Source of the DNA: Dentipellis sp. KUC8613
Taxonomy: Eukaryota; Basidiomycota; Agaricomycetes; Russulales; Hericiaceae
DNA: 64,000 nt
Direction of reading: 5' to 3'
Assembly (NCBI GenBank): GCA_002286715.1
Contig: NSJX01000017.1
Span: 189,654-253,653 of the forward strand
This document shows positions 23,314 to 34,800 of this stretch, one piece after another (the first letter of the stretch is position 1; the number at the start of each line of letters is the position of its first letter). The translations under genes were made by a program, and so were the position numbers. The notes beneath the pieces were generated by a model. It worked only from the letters and a program-made list of their open reading frames with translations, did not search any database and was not told the DNA's origin.

Positions 23314-25099
23314 ATGACGAGCCAATCTAAGGCAATTCCTAGGCCTATCCTAAATTCACAAGGTGCGAGACGCTATTTCGTCCATATGTAGAATGTAGCA
23401 AGGTAGTGACTCCCAATATTACAGTGCCAGAGCGACGAGACGGCTCAAAGACCTTGAAGCAGATTCCCGCAGATGTCTACTATGACATATTCGAATACTT
23501 CCAGGCCGGGGAGACGTTCTCCGAGCGCGACTGCAAGATCATTCGGTCCAACCTCATCCCCGTCTGTCAACTCTTTCGTGCGATTTGCCTGCCCCGCCGC
23601 CTCCGCTCGCTCATTTTCTCTAGCCAGCAAGGGAATTTCGTCAAGTTCAAAAGCACAGAGTTTCGCGAGCCGCACGCTAATTTATATGGTTTTGTCTACG
23701 CTCTGCGCCTCGTCGACTGGCTCCCGGTGTCGTCCAGACGATCTCAAGCAGACATCGAGTCCGATTACGCAGACAAGACCGGCCAGGGCACACAAAATGA
23801 AAGGTTGCCCAGGGACCTTATGACGCGCTTCAGCGACAACCTGCCGCGTTTCCAGAATGTGACGAAGCTCACCATCGACCACGCCATGCTCCGTCCGAGC
23901 TTCTTCACCCACGTTCCCCTCATGAACAGTCTGCACTCCGTCGACATTGCGCATTGCTCGTACGACGATGCCTCCACGACCGACCCATACCAGCTTATCG
24001 TCCCCACTATGCCCCGCACGCCCTGGCGGAAGCTGCGGCTCGTAGGGAACACCTGGTACGACGACGTGATGTACGCCCTGGCGACGGTGACATGCACACC
24101 GGCGCTCGAGACGTTCATCACGAACGAGTGGTACGCCGTACGTAGGTTTCTGACGCACGAGAGCGTCCTGGTCAATCTCCAGACGCTCGTCATCCCAGGA
24201 GAAGAGCCCAACGTCATCGGCAAATTCTTGGCGGCGACACCGACCATTACTACGCTCACCATCACTGGCACCCCCGAATTTGCCACTGCAAGCCAGGCGA
24301 GTCTCCGGCTGCCACCCTCTGCGCTGCCGAATCTACACACGCGAGGTGCAGCTCCGTGCATCTGGAAGAGCTCATTTGCGGCCGCCCAGTCTCAAACGTC
24401 ACGGTGATGACCACCAATTTCGGCGCATACGGTGCCAAAGTATCCTTCACGGTGGACGTTATGTCCGTCTTGAGTCGTTCGACTGCGCCCATCCGGTCCT
24501 TGGGGCTGGAAATCTACCCGTTCGACCTGGTTAAAGCAGAGGGTCTGGATCTCAGGAATTTCGCGCAGCTCGAACGGTTCGCGATCTACGCAAGCGCTGA
24601 CGAGCACACTTATACCGAGGTAGGAGCTCGTTCTATAGCAGCCGGATGTGCAGAACGGCAAAGCGCTGACTATGGCATCTTCTCTCCGTAGCTGATGAAG
24701 CAAAAAGGGCTTCCTGTCGAACGGACCATCTGGCACCCCACCGCGTCGACCGTGGACATTGTGTTCAATTTCTGCGTGGAGCCAGATCTGCTGGTTGCGT
24801 ATGATCTTCAAGCTGACCACGATCTGCTATGTCCCCTCTTCGAGAGCATGTTCCCGAGCGTGAAGACTATCAACACCTGTCCTGGCATTGAGTGGCGGAA
24901 GCGGATGCACGGAAATTCAGGTGTGCCGGTGTGGAAACCGGTTATTATCGCGCGGGATGATGTGCGCTCGCGCATCCTCGCCAATGTAGACTCGTTCTTC
25001 AAGGTGAAGGATTACGAGGGCTGTCTGAAGGGCTTGTTCGAGGGTGGAGAGCTGAACTCGACGTTCAGAAAGGTCTTGGGAGTCGAGGATGATGTGTAA
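23314..25099 (+). pseudogene. F-box-like family, copy C, broken by one frameshift
   Basis: Expected exons are 23314-23362, 23425-24619 and 24692-25099. The protein matches copy B throughout: LKQIPADVYYDIFEYFQAGE at the F-box-like domain, NVTKLTIDHAMLRPS in the middle, and GIEWRKRMHG with VWKPVIIARDD near the end. Similarity switches frame near 24340: after LPPSALPNLHT the reading frame runs to a stop at 24405-24407, while HLEELICGRPVSNVTV continues in another frame. This is consistent with loss of a single base. Everything else, including both introns, is intact, so the lesion is either very recent or an assembly error. If the latter, this is a functional gene of about 550 residues. Confidence 0.7.
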
Positions 25100-25328
25100 T
25101 TTGCCGGGCGTATCCCATCTACCGCAAGTGCTTCTGCTATGGGGCTTGTAAGTATCATATACGTGCCTGCATATTCTTAGTTAAAGAAGCGCCGCGTTAG
25201 TTGCACCTGCACTGGTCAACTGTGACACAGAGGTTTTAGCCATCTGCAATACAATCATCATTTATAACCATCTATTATACAGTCGTACAGGAACACTTCA
25301 CAGCCACATAGCCTTACACCAATAACCA

Positions 25329-25987
25329 TTAGAGTGAGGCCTTGCCCTCGTTGAACTTCTTCACAAACTCGAGCGCAAGCACCGGGCTGTGAATGGACGA
25401 GCGCATCAGGACCGGACCTGACAGAATGATGAGAAATCAGCGCACCTGTCCTTCGGAGTGACCGGGAGCTGCTTCTCAACGAGCTTGCCTCCGGGCGCAA
25501 AGATGAAGTGTCCGCGCGCGGTGCGGCCCTCGGGGCTCTTCGCGCCCAGCGCTGTGATCAGCGTGCGGTCCACGTCCGAAATGAGGGGGTACGGGAGCTC
25601 GATCTGTCCGATCGGCGTCTGAGCACATGCGCGGGGGTGAGACAATCAGTAGAAGGCGCACCTTGAGCTGCCACTTGAGCTGCTCGGTCGGCGGGTCCGC
25701 GCTCAGGCAGTACACGTCGAAGTTCTGGCCCGAGAAGTCGGGGAACTGGTCGCGGAAGCCGCAGGCCTGGGTGGTGCATCCTCCTGTGTAACGCCGCGGA
25801 AGCATGTCTATACTTTGTACTGCATCGTGGTCGGAAGGAAGCACGCACCGGTGTCGACTTTGGGGATGCTGAAGAAGATCGCGCCCTTGGTAGCGACGAG
25901 GGTGGAGACGTCGACGTCCTCACCCTTCTCGTTCTTGAGAATCACGGACGGCAGGCTGTCGCCGAGATCGATGGGCTCCAGGGACAT
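25329..25987 (-). CDS. Thioredoxin-dependent peroxiredoxin, BCP/PrxQ type
   Basis: Exons in transcript order: 25987-25849, 25783-25662, 25618-25446, 25386-25329, giving 163 residues. The active-site block reads KVDTGGCTTQACGFRD. The first Cys is the peroxidatic residue and the second, five positions on, is the resolving Cys, the arrangement of atypical two-Cys PrxQ enzymes (yeast Dot5 group). VYCLSADPPTEQLKWQLK and LPYPLISDVDRTLITALGAK follow, typical of the AhpC/TSA fold. The enzyme reduces hydrogen and organic peroxides using thioredoxin. No targeting peptide is obvious, so cytosol or nucleus is likely. The second intron is short (43 nt). The final acceptor was chosen because it joins PKDSP to VLALEFVKKFNEGK, the normal family ending. 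Confidence 0.9.
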
Positions 25988-26892
25988 TGTAGTAGGTTAC
26001 AAGGTTACGGACGAAGAGACAGCGACTCGGACGTGGGTATCAGAGGCGGACGCGGAGACGGGAGAAAGGCAAGTCGCTTTTGTAGTTGGGCTATCCCATA
26101 AGCACAAGGCTATCGTGCAATCGGGAATGACGTGCTCCCGTGGTTCCCTGCGCATGCTCGAAGCTCACCAAACAGACTCGGAACGGGTCAAAGAAAGATT
26201 CGGACTAGCATAGCCGCAGCCTTCGCTGCTGACTGTCGCGCACCGTGACCGCTGTGCCGTGAGTATGCCGCCCTGCACGACGCCCGAACATAGCAAGCTT
26301 TGTGCACGGGCGTGTGCAGAATTAATGCGGGGCAGGGTCCAGGCGAGGCGCCCGTCACGTTCATCGATGACTCAGTGAGTAAGTAAATCCGGGGGTGATG
26401 ATAGCCATGGAGGCCAAGGGAGGGGGGATCGAGACTGTCATATGATGTTGCTCCGAAGTCCTTCCAGCCCATGCAGCTGAAAGGTAGCCGGACCCGGTGC
26501 GTGGGTGGGAGGAAGCGGAGAGGGGGATTGTAATTATGTGCACTACGATGGTGGGCTGGAATATACAAGGATGACCGTGACGGCGCACAAAAGTACGGCT
26601 AGACAGTAGATTAAGTACGCGGAGTCTGCACACCATATACAGCCTGCAGTTACAGTAGGCACTCGAAAGTCGGTGTCTGTGGCAACAACCTCAACCAGCG
26701 GGGAGTCAGTGTATAACACGGGGATTCTATAGATAGGTGGAGGTAGATAGGAATGTTCAGCTGGTTGCTAGTGGGTATCACAAAGCGAAAAACTGTCCAA
26801 CTTTTAGTGACATGTACGTAGAGGCCATCCGGATGAAACACCCATACTGTAATCAATAAGATACCATATTGCGAGATCCGGATCCATCTCCA
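25988..26892. other. Intergenic
   Basis: It lies between the peroxiredoxin promoter and the 3' end of the LRR gene. No supported gene or structured element is seen. Confidence 0.5.
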
Positions 26893-29800
26893 CTAGGGCC
26901 GTGCTTCCAGAGAGCCATTGGACGACTTCCGCCGCGGGACGTACGGCTTCGCCGCAGACACAGGTGTACCCGGGCTGCTGCTGACGGGACTCCCGCTCTG
27001 CGGTGAGTCGTTGTCTTTCACGGAGGGCAGCACTGCCGCCGCCGCCTTCGCGATGGGGGACACGATGGACGCAGACGACGTCCGGCGCGGGATGTACGGT
27101 CGCGGAGGCGGCTTCGCAGGCTCTTCTGCTTTGGGCTTTGGCGGCGACGACTCGCGCTCGGGCGAGGCTTGCTCCATCCCGAAATCATCCAGAATCGCAC
27201 GCGGCGGCGGGCGCTCGACCATCGCTTCGAGAAGCTGTCATCGTAGGGCAGGAATCAGGCTCCGAGGTAACTCCCACGCGAGGTCAGGATAAATATGACA
27301 CACCTCTATCCGCAAATCCTCGCCTGCATATTCACCCTCCATCTCCTCCGGACCTAGCAGCTTTGTGCCCTTGCGGAACACCTCGCCCTCTTCCGCCACC
27401 CAGCGTTTCGACCTGAGTCCCAGCCACCGGGTATTCTAAGTCAACCACAGCGCATACGGCCTAAGGCATAAGCAGAACATACCGATCCGTAGGCGATCGC
27501 CCGTCCTCCCCCTCGACCTCCCCCTCGTTCGCTGCCACACGCACAAAGCTCGGGCTCAGCACCGGCTCAGGCTCCTCCGGTTCGGGTTCGGCCCGGCCCT
27601 TGCCCTTATCCACCCTCGGCGTCGGCGGCAACTCATCCTCCGCATCCTCCTCCGGGCTCTCCACCTCCTTCGCGTCCTCCACATGTCCATTCGCGACGCC
27701 ATTTTCGCCCACGCCCTTGCCGAGATCGAGCCCGAGCCCCGCGAGCCGGATCTGCGGGCGCGCCGCCTGCGCCCCTCGCGCGACCGCAGCGCGGAGATAG
27801 TCATTCAGCGCGAGCACGTCGTTCAGCCGTTCGGGGTCGCTCACGACCTGTGCGGCCTCCTCGAGCGCGGGCAGCAGCGCGCGTGCGCGCTCGAGCGCGG
27901 CCTCCGACACGCCGCCCTCGAGCTCCGCCTTGAGCGCGCGCGCCTGCACGACCGCCTCGCCTTCGCTGTCGTGCTTGCTCTGTGGTGCTGATGCAGTAAG
28001 CACAGTCTCGGGGGCGGGCACGGGAGGGGGACTGGGGGACCCGACCTTCTCGTCCTCCTTGCGGATCGTCCGCGCGAGCTCGCTGTCGTCCAGCATGCCC
28101 CAGACACCCTTGCCGGCACGCCCGCTCGCCGCCTCGGCCTCCTCTGTGTTGCGGCTGCATGTGTTTAGGATATCGCGGCACATGCTGCGGGGATGACGGG
28201 GTGTCAGACTGGTTGCGATTATGGGACAATGGTGTAGGGAGTGTGAACGTACCGGGCCATCTCCTCGTTCCCGGGCGGGATGTTGAGATCCAGGCAGCGC
28301 ATAACGTGGTTGCCTTTGAGCCCTGAGCTGAGTGCCATGACGCCCGCGAGATCGAGATTGTTCATCGTGAGATCGAGGTGCAGCAGTGATGTCGACTCTG
28401 GCAGGAACTCGGCGAGCGCGATCGCGCCTGCAGAGGTCATGGATGTCGACGACAGGAATAGGCGTTTCAGGGCCGTGTTGAGGGTGAATGCCGTCCGTAG
28501 CGATTGTACCTATTGTAGGCGTTAGTCACAAGGGTATATTCAGCGACATTGAAACATACGCCTTCGAATCCGGGACCGCAGCAGGGGTTTTTGCTCAGGT
28601 CTAACGTTTCCAGACACGAGTTGTATTTCTGCCAAACAAATCAAATCGCATACCATGTCAATGTGGGGTGGGCGTACCAGCGCTTCCGCAATCGCAACAA
28701 GCCCCTGCACATCAAGCTTGTTCTCGCTAAGATTGAGCACCTTGAGCGTGCGATTACGCTTCAACACCTGTGCGATATACGTGATGCCGCTCTATCCTCG
28801 CCATGAGCAGCCGCCACCTAACACGTCTATCAAAAACGTACCCGGATGTCATTCCCGCGCAGATCCAGTGTCCGGAGTGCCCCAAGCCGGGGCAATGCGT
28901 CCAGCGCGCGCACCTTATCGAGCAGCGCGGCGCTCGGCCCATGGTCTGAGAACCCGCCCGGCGTCGGTGGCGCGGGGTGACGCATGGTGATGCCGCCTTG
29001 CGCCGAGGACGTGATCACGGGTATCTGCTGCCCCGTCGGTGACAGCGGGTTGGGCGCCGCGTTTGCGGCGGCTGCACGCTTCGAGCGCGGGATGTAGGGG
29101 GTATACGTCGTCTGCGGGGCCGCGGTCGGATGCCGTGGTGGCGGTGGGAGGGGCCCCGAGCGCGGGTGGATGGCTATGGGTGAGTTTACGGGGGAGCTGT
29201 TTGCGGTGGAGGTGGCGGATTGGAGGCTTGGGAGGGCAGTGACGGATGGAGGGGGTGACATGGGTGGGGTGGAAGGTGCGGAGGACGTGGGCGTAACGCC
29301 GGGGATGACGTCGGGGTAGTCTCTAATCATGAGCGCAATCGCGACGGCGCCAGTTGCGCTTATGCGATTGTGGCGGAGGGAGATGTTGCGAAGACATGAC
29401 ACCCGTACGACGTGTGCTACATGGGAGGATCAGGGTCACAGTCGAACTGACGACAGAGCAGCATGCCTACCCAGGGCGTCTAATGCAGCCGGTTTCAGGA
29501 AGCAGTCATCCAGCTTCAGGGAGGCAAGCCCTTGCTCGCCCGCTTGGGGAAAAGCGACGGAGATGTAGTCAATCGCCTTTTTGTCCAAGGCATTTTGGGA
29601 CAAGTCCAGAAATTGCAGGTTTTTGGCCTATCACATGTCAGAACCGTTCTGCGTGCAATAGATGACACCGAGACGAAACCCCCGCGCATGTGCGCAGAAC
29701 CCGCCAGAAGGCGCATCGGCTTCAGGAACACTTCTTATACGTACCGCCCCGACCAGACATGCACCTGCAGACGAGTCATTACAAGAGAAGATGGCTTACT

Positions 29801-30622
29801 TGTTGGACAAATGATCCTATTAGCCGGAAAGCTGGTGTCTTGAGACGACGATTGGACGCGACCGAGATGAAGGTGATGCTTCCGGGTATGAGAAGTGCGT
29901 GAAGGATTGGTTTCAATATCTGGGGCTGCTTAGGGCTTGAGTCTGTAGAGAGACACGATATACTCACTCGCTCGTCCAAATCACACTCGCGGAATATGAG
30001 TCTGCGGAGACCCCACTCGATGGTGAAGACGTCCGCAAGCGTAGCCGCTATCATTGGCGTCAATTGCACACCAGAGAAATCCACGGTGCGTGGGTTCGAG
30101 GATGACGCATTCTATGGGGAGGAGACGAGATCAATGATCGATGCAGGAGCAGTGTAGATGAACGCGCTGGCGCACCTTGAAAGCAGCAGACACCTCCGGA
30201 CGAGGAGGGTCGTCTCTGCTCATGCAGCATTCGCGGTAGAACGATTCCACTTTTTCGAGAGACCACCACTCCTCGGTGTCATCGGGCCCGGTCGAGTTGC
30301 CTCGCAAGACACGCCGCCGGCGCTCCTGCTCACGCTGCTCAACCAACTTCTTCTCCTCCTTGAGATTGGGCGTCGATGGCGGGTTGGCCGCCGAGAACGG
30401 GTAGACGGTGACGAGTTCTGGGAGGATGAAGTGCGCTCGTTTGAGCGCTTTGGCTTCATCCTCTGCGGTGGTTTGCGATGACGCTTGGTTCGGGAGGAAC
30501 TTAGAGATGCGCGAGAGAAACGATTGGGGGGTCGGCGGGGGGCGTTTCAAGATAGATTTTCCAGGAGTTGGAATTGTCACGGCCGAGGATGAGGGGGCAT
30601 AGGAGGAAGTGGGAGAGGCCAT
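26893..30622 (-). CDS. Leucine-rich-repeat protein related to PPP1R37 (protein phosphatase 1 regulatory type)
   Basis: Eleven exons in transcript order: 30622-30176, 30111-29968, 29919-29800, 29627-29471, 29416-28842, 28791-28678, 28628-28560, 28509-28253, 28184-27483, 27412-27304, 27234-26893; 3036 nt, 1011 residues. The N-terminal region has ILKRPPPTPQSF and KALKRAHFILPELVTVYP, then VESFYRECC. RNase-inhibitor-type LRRs occupy about residues 160-650, e.g. LQFLDLSQNALDKKAIDYI, LKVLNLSENKLDVQGLVAIA and TSAGAIALAEFLPESTSLLH. The last repeats align well with animal PPP1R37 (EGAVAVAEF..L..LDL pattern), including the closing LDLN. A Pro/Ser-rich insert breaks the LRR array at ~330-440. A Glu/Ala-rich tail ends in two PY(I/V)PRR(T/K)SS motifs (near RPYIPRRTSSAS and KPYVPRRKSSNG), likely phosphorylation sites. 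A role in PP1 control is an inference from the animal relative. Confidence 0.85.
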
Positions 30623-31035
30623 GGAAGAGCGTATTCAGCTACGTTCCTCCGCTTGCTTTGCGGCCTACGACCCCGGCGACTCCGGCCTCCGGCCGAGCGT
30701 GCCTTGCGACTTTCCAAATATTCCAGAATGGGGTTACTCTGCATTTCAGCAACACACGTACACTCGTCCGGCGAATATGTACTGCTGCGTCTAGGTACAC
30801 TATGGTGCGTATGTAAGGTAGAGTACAACAACATGGGAGGGGTGGTCCGATCGCTATGTGCTAATAAGTTAACCGCAGGCGCGAGTTATTAGGTACGTGC
30901 TCTGGAGGGCTGTAATGGTAGAGGAGAGCTACAAGATACAAACTTGAAAACATATGGGATTTGTTCATCTAGGAAGCATGTGAGAAAACAATAGCAATCA
31001 GCAAAACTTGATGGATGGGTGGTGATATACGCGTG
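30623..31035. other. Intergenic
   Basis: Upstream region of the LRR gene and 3' side of the second GST. No gene is seen. Confidence 0.5.
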
Positions 31036-31844
31036 TCACATCGTGTCCATGTAATCGCGGCAACGGTCGTACAGCCGCACCCACCTACCGCCTCCCCACT
31101 GGCGCATCCTCGCCCAGCCATCATGAGGAGCGACGCGTTCCACCCACACGAGCACCGAGCACACGGCAAAGTCTGCGTAGGAAAGTTCGCGGCCCATCGC
31201 AACGACGCCATCTCCATCAGGAGGCGAGTTCTTGTCCAACAGCACGGCAAGAAAGTCGAACTTCTCCTTGACCGCCATCCACGCCTGCTCTCGCTGTGGC
31301 CCCGGGGCGAGATACCCCGGCATGCCCGCCTGTGATCCCGCTCGGAAGTGCGCCTGCGTTCGCTCGGGGAGACGCATATGGCTGAGCGGGACCATGATGG
31401 GCAGGAGCGGTTTAACCACTACATCGTTCAGGTAGTGCACAAAGGTCACCTGCAACGCGCGGGAGCCTTCAGGGAAGATGGGCCGCGCGGGGTAGTTGAC
31501 CTCTAGGTATTCGGCTATAGTGTTGGCGTTGGAGAGCACGACAGGGTATCCTCCCCGCTGAGGGTCCGCGATGACAGGCAGCGTGTATATCGGACGGCCA
31601 TCGCGGCCCATACTAGTGGGAGGGGCATTTATCGAGCGCAGCGTCGGCTCGACGTTGTTGAAATCGATCCATACCGTGCGGTACGGGAGTCTCTTGTAGT
31701 TCAAGATAAATCTGTAGGTAATGTTAGTCCGATCTGAATGGAGCAATTCAAAGAATTTGCGGACCTTATGCGCCAAATATTGGGCGCCCAGGGTTCCGGC
31801 ATCGCAGAAGGGATGTCGTAGAGGGTGATGCTCGGAGGAGCCAT
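31036..31844 (-). CDS. Glutathione S-transferase-like protein (etherase-like fungal class), second copy
   Basis: Exons 31844-31765 and 31711-31036 give 251 residues. The N-terminal domain reads SITLYDIPSAMPEPWAPNIW, then RFILNYKRLPYRTVWIDF, the hallmark of the fungal GSTFuA-like class. YTLPVIAD marks the cis-Pro loop, and SNANTIAEYLE contacts the glutathione gamma-glutamyl group in relatives. The C-terminal helical domain includes LSYADFAVCSVLVWVERVAP. The intron splits the same Arg codon as in the GST at 10466, so the two are paralogues, although this one lacks the acidic insert and is a more ordinary length. A likely role is conjugating or carrying aromatic or reactive compounds in the cytosol. 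The cluster with peroxiredoxin may be coincidental. Confidence 0.9.
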
Positions 31845-34800
31845 GTGTGCAAGAGCAAAGGATGTGTGTTTAGTTCTTAGATCGGAGGGAAACCTGCCTT
31901 TAAATACGGATATCGCAGCAAGGCAAGTCATTCCAGATACCACCAAACCCTTGCGTTTGTCCGCATCAAACGAGAACCATCACCCGCCACATCATTCAGG
32001 AGTGCCCTCTCCGAGGGATGACTCCGCCTGAGGCAAGGATCCAAATTCGAAGGGTGTACAGCCCGAAATGCTCGGTGGGATAAATCCGGCAAGCGTACCC
32101 TGCAGACGCTTACACTCGTCGCCGGCAGGTCGTCTGCACAAGGTCCGAAGCCTGATTGACGTAGTCTCGCCGCAGTCCTTTGAAAGCCGGTATCCCTATA
32201 TCCCGTACTCGTCAGAGTCGCAACACATGACGGCACAAAAATGTTGTACAGCTGCTATGAAAGGCTTACAAGAGACAATCGGCACCGTGTGCCCGAGATA
32301 TCAATAGACCAATGACTGGCCATTTTAATCATGTCCTTGTATGCAAACGTGACCAGTGGATCTTTGGCATGGGAGGCTTTAGCAATTGCTGTGAATACGG
32401 TTTCTGTTCGAAAGTTACCGGTTGTGGCCACGCGCACACAGCCGCACCCCGCCGCGGCTTGCCGCGCCAGCGCGACCGTCGACATCGTCACCTCTCGGCG
32501 AACGACTCGCAACCTCCTCGTGTCTCCAAAGCTGTAAAGATCTTGACCCTGATCGACGGGCCAACATCGATTCGTGAATCGTCAATAGACAGAGGTAGAG
32601 GTGCGACCTCAGCAACCCTTACCATTAATTGAACTGACCGGCATTTTCCGCTGTACACCGCACTCAGAAAGCAACGTAACTAAGGACGCCTCAGCGCTTC
32701 AACTTCAGCAAGCACGGAGCCTTCGCACCTTTCATATGCGGCCAACACCGACAAATATTGCACCCATGGAGCCCCGATAAGTGGATTGGGATCTAGAGCT
32801 GTCAAGGGCTGGAGAATGAGCTGGCCGTGGCAAAGCCACAACACCGCGCGTTCCCAGCATCCGGTGCACGCCAGGGCGCTTCGCCGCTTCTCTGACGCAA
32901 CTTGCCTTTTTCATCCGAGGCGATGTTGTCAGGTTTGCTCGCAAGAATGCTTCTCGGCACTGGATATTGCGAACACCAGTACCTATTTGGCCCATTTAGC
33001 TCGTCGACATATGTGCCCTTGCGTCTTACCTGCCCCACTAGACGTCTCGTCACACAGGTTTTTTCCTCCCTGGGAGGCCAGGGCGCGACTGTAGGCCTCA
33101 AGTGTCAAAGTGTTGACTCGTGTCCTGACTGTTCCTGCTAGTGCCCTATTCCTCTTGGGACATCGGGGCCCCGGCAGCCATACCGTGTCCAGCCTTCGTG
33201 CGCCCAAGGTCGGTTGAAACAGATGGTCTCGCAGCGTGGCATCTCGACTCTCTCAGATTCGTTCGGGCTCCCAAGCCCAGGTGATCCGCCTTTATGGCCA
33301 CTTTGCACCTGCACTGGCTCATGATCCGAGAAAGCCAGGCTTCTCATGCTTGTGCGAGTGTCTGTAATCCTTGTATTGGGTGCTTCTACTCCAAGACATG
33401 TGCTGTGCCGGCGCGCGAGAACTCGGATTTTACGGCCTTCTCTGGACGTATCTCCGCGTTCCTCGTATCTGTCTTCGACATCAACGCCTCCACAAAATCA
33501 CCTCCAATAGCGGCGGCTTTACGCCTCTAGCTCCTCCGGAGCGTCTTCAATAGAATTGACACCCGGGCACCGGGTGGTCTCAGCGATTCCTAGGACTGCA
33601 GGCCGCTCCCGACGCCGGTGACTGGTCGTTTCATCGTCATCTCCTTGCCGACGGTATAAGCTCTTATGTCCTATTCGTCTCGAGATCTTAGCGCCGACGC
33701 CCTTCTTGCCAATCCTGACCGCGCGGCCAGCCACTGGGCCCCAAATATGACGACACGATGGCTGCCGCACCGATCCGCAGACAGATGCGCGCGCGCATGC
33801 GACGTGCGCACCAGCAATTTCCGTGGTCGTTTGTTTCATCCTCACTGCAGCCGCGGTGGCAGGTTGATAGGATGGCATCCGCAGATAGATGGAGAGTCCT
33901 CCGTGGGCGGGTGAGTGCTCTCTACCGTATTGCACCCGTATCCTCCGGTTCACCGTCTGAAACAGGGTGCCATGTCCTTGAGTGAAGAATGGATGCGAGA
34001 TCATGGCTCCGTGATGATTTGCAACCGAGGGAATCCCAGTACGTGAACATGAGTTGGAAGCTGGGCTGCCGTAGCGCGCGGTACCAGGTCCCGACAATAC
34101 GCAGCAGGACGTGTCGATGCTAGGAACATCAGCACTTGTGAAGACGTACATCTGCTTCTGCTTCTCCCAATATAATACTGTGATCCGCCGCGGTCGAGGT
34201 TCGGCACTTGTGCCAGCGCGCGAAGATTTTCGGGTCAGGAACTGGTGTCATGGTGCATTATCTCACTCCGAGTCGGCATCCAGCGCGCTGTTACAGTTTC
34301 TTCTTTGGACCATTCAATGACATTGACATATCTTCTCCTTCTTCAGCCCTGAGCTCTCTGCTGCGCACCCAGTCCCTCTCAGTCACCTTCCATGACTTCC
34401 TGCCGGTGCCGAATTCTTCCCGGAAGCTGCGATCCGCGAGGGATTTTAATACGAAGAGGTAAGAACTTCAATTGAATAGCCGGCGGTAACCTTGGAGGCT
34501 TACTAGGATTTCCTTAGCGATCGCCGCATGGCCAGCGACTCGTCGATCGGTCCTGAAGTCCAGTGAACGGCCGCCTGAAACTGTCTGCACATGCAGAGAC
34601 CAGGATTCGTCGGGAAAGGTTAAGATGCCGGCGGCGGGGACTCGAACGGTACGAAACAGCGCCCGCACTTACTTCCGCTGCGCCCTCTGCGCATAGGGTC
34701 TTCATACATCACCCCGCGATCTCTGGCGGACATCATTTCAAAGAGGCGAGCTGCGGTCTGCAGGCTCGTCGACTCAAGGTAGCGAGGTGCTGCAGTGCCG

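Noticed and set aside
33519..34151. Minus-strand open frame of about 210 codons
   Set aside because: No motif, no plausible signal or domain, and no supporting splice structure. A chance frame in GC-rich DNA cannot be excluded, so it is not called.
34600..34720. Possible tRNA-like sequence around GGGACTCGAACGG
   Set aside because: The T-arm-like motif is not accompanied by matching acceptor or anticodon stems.
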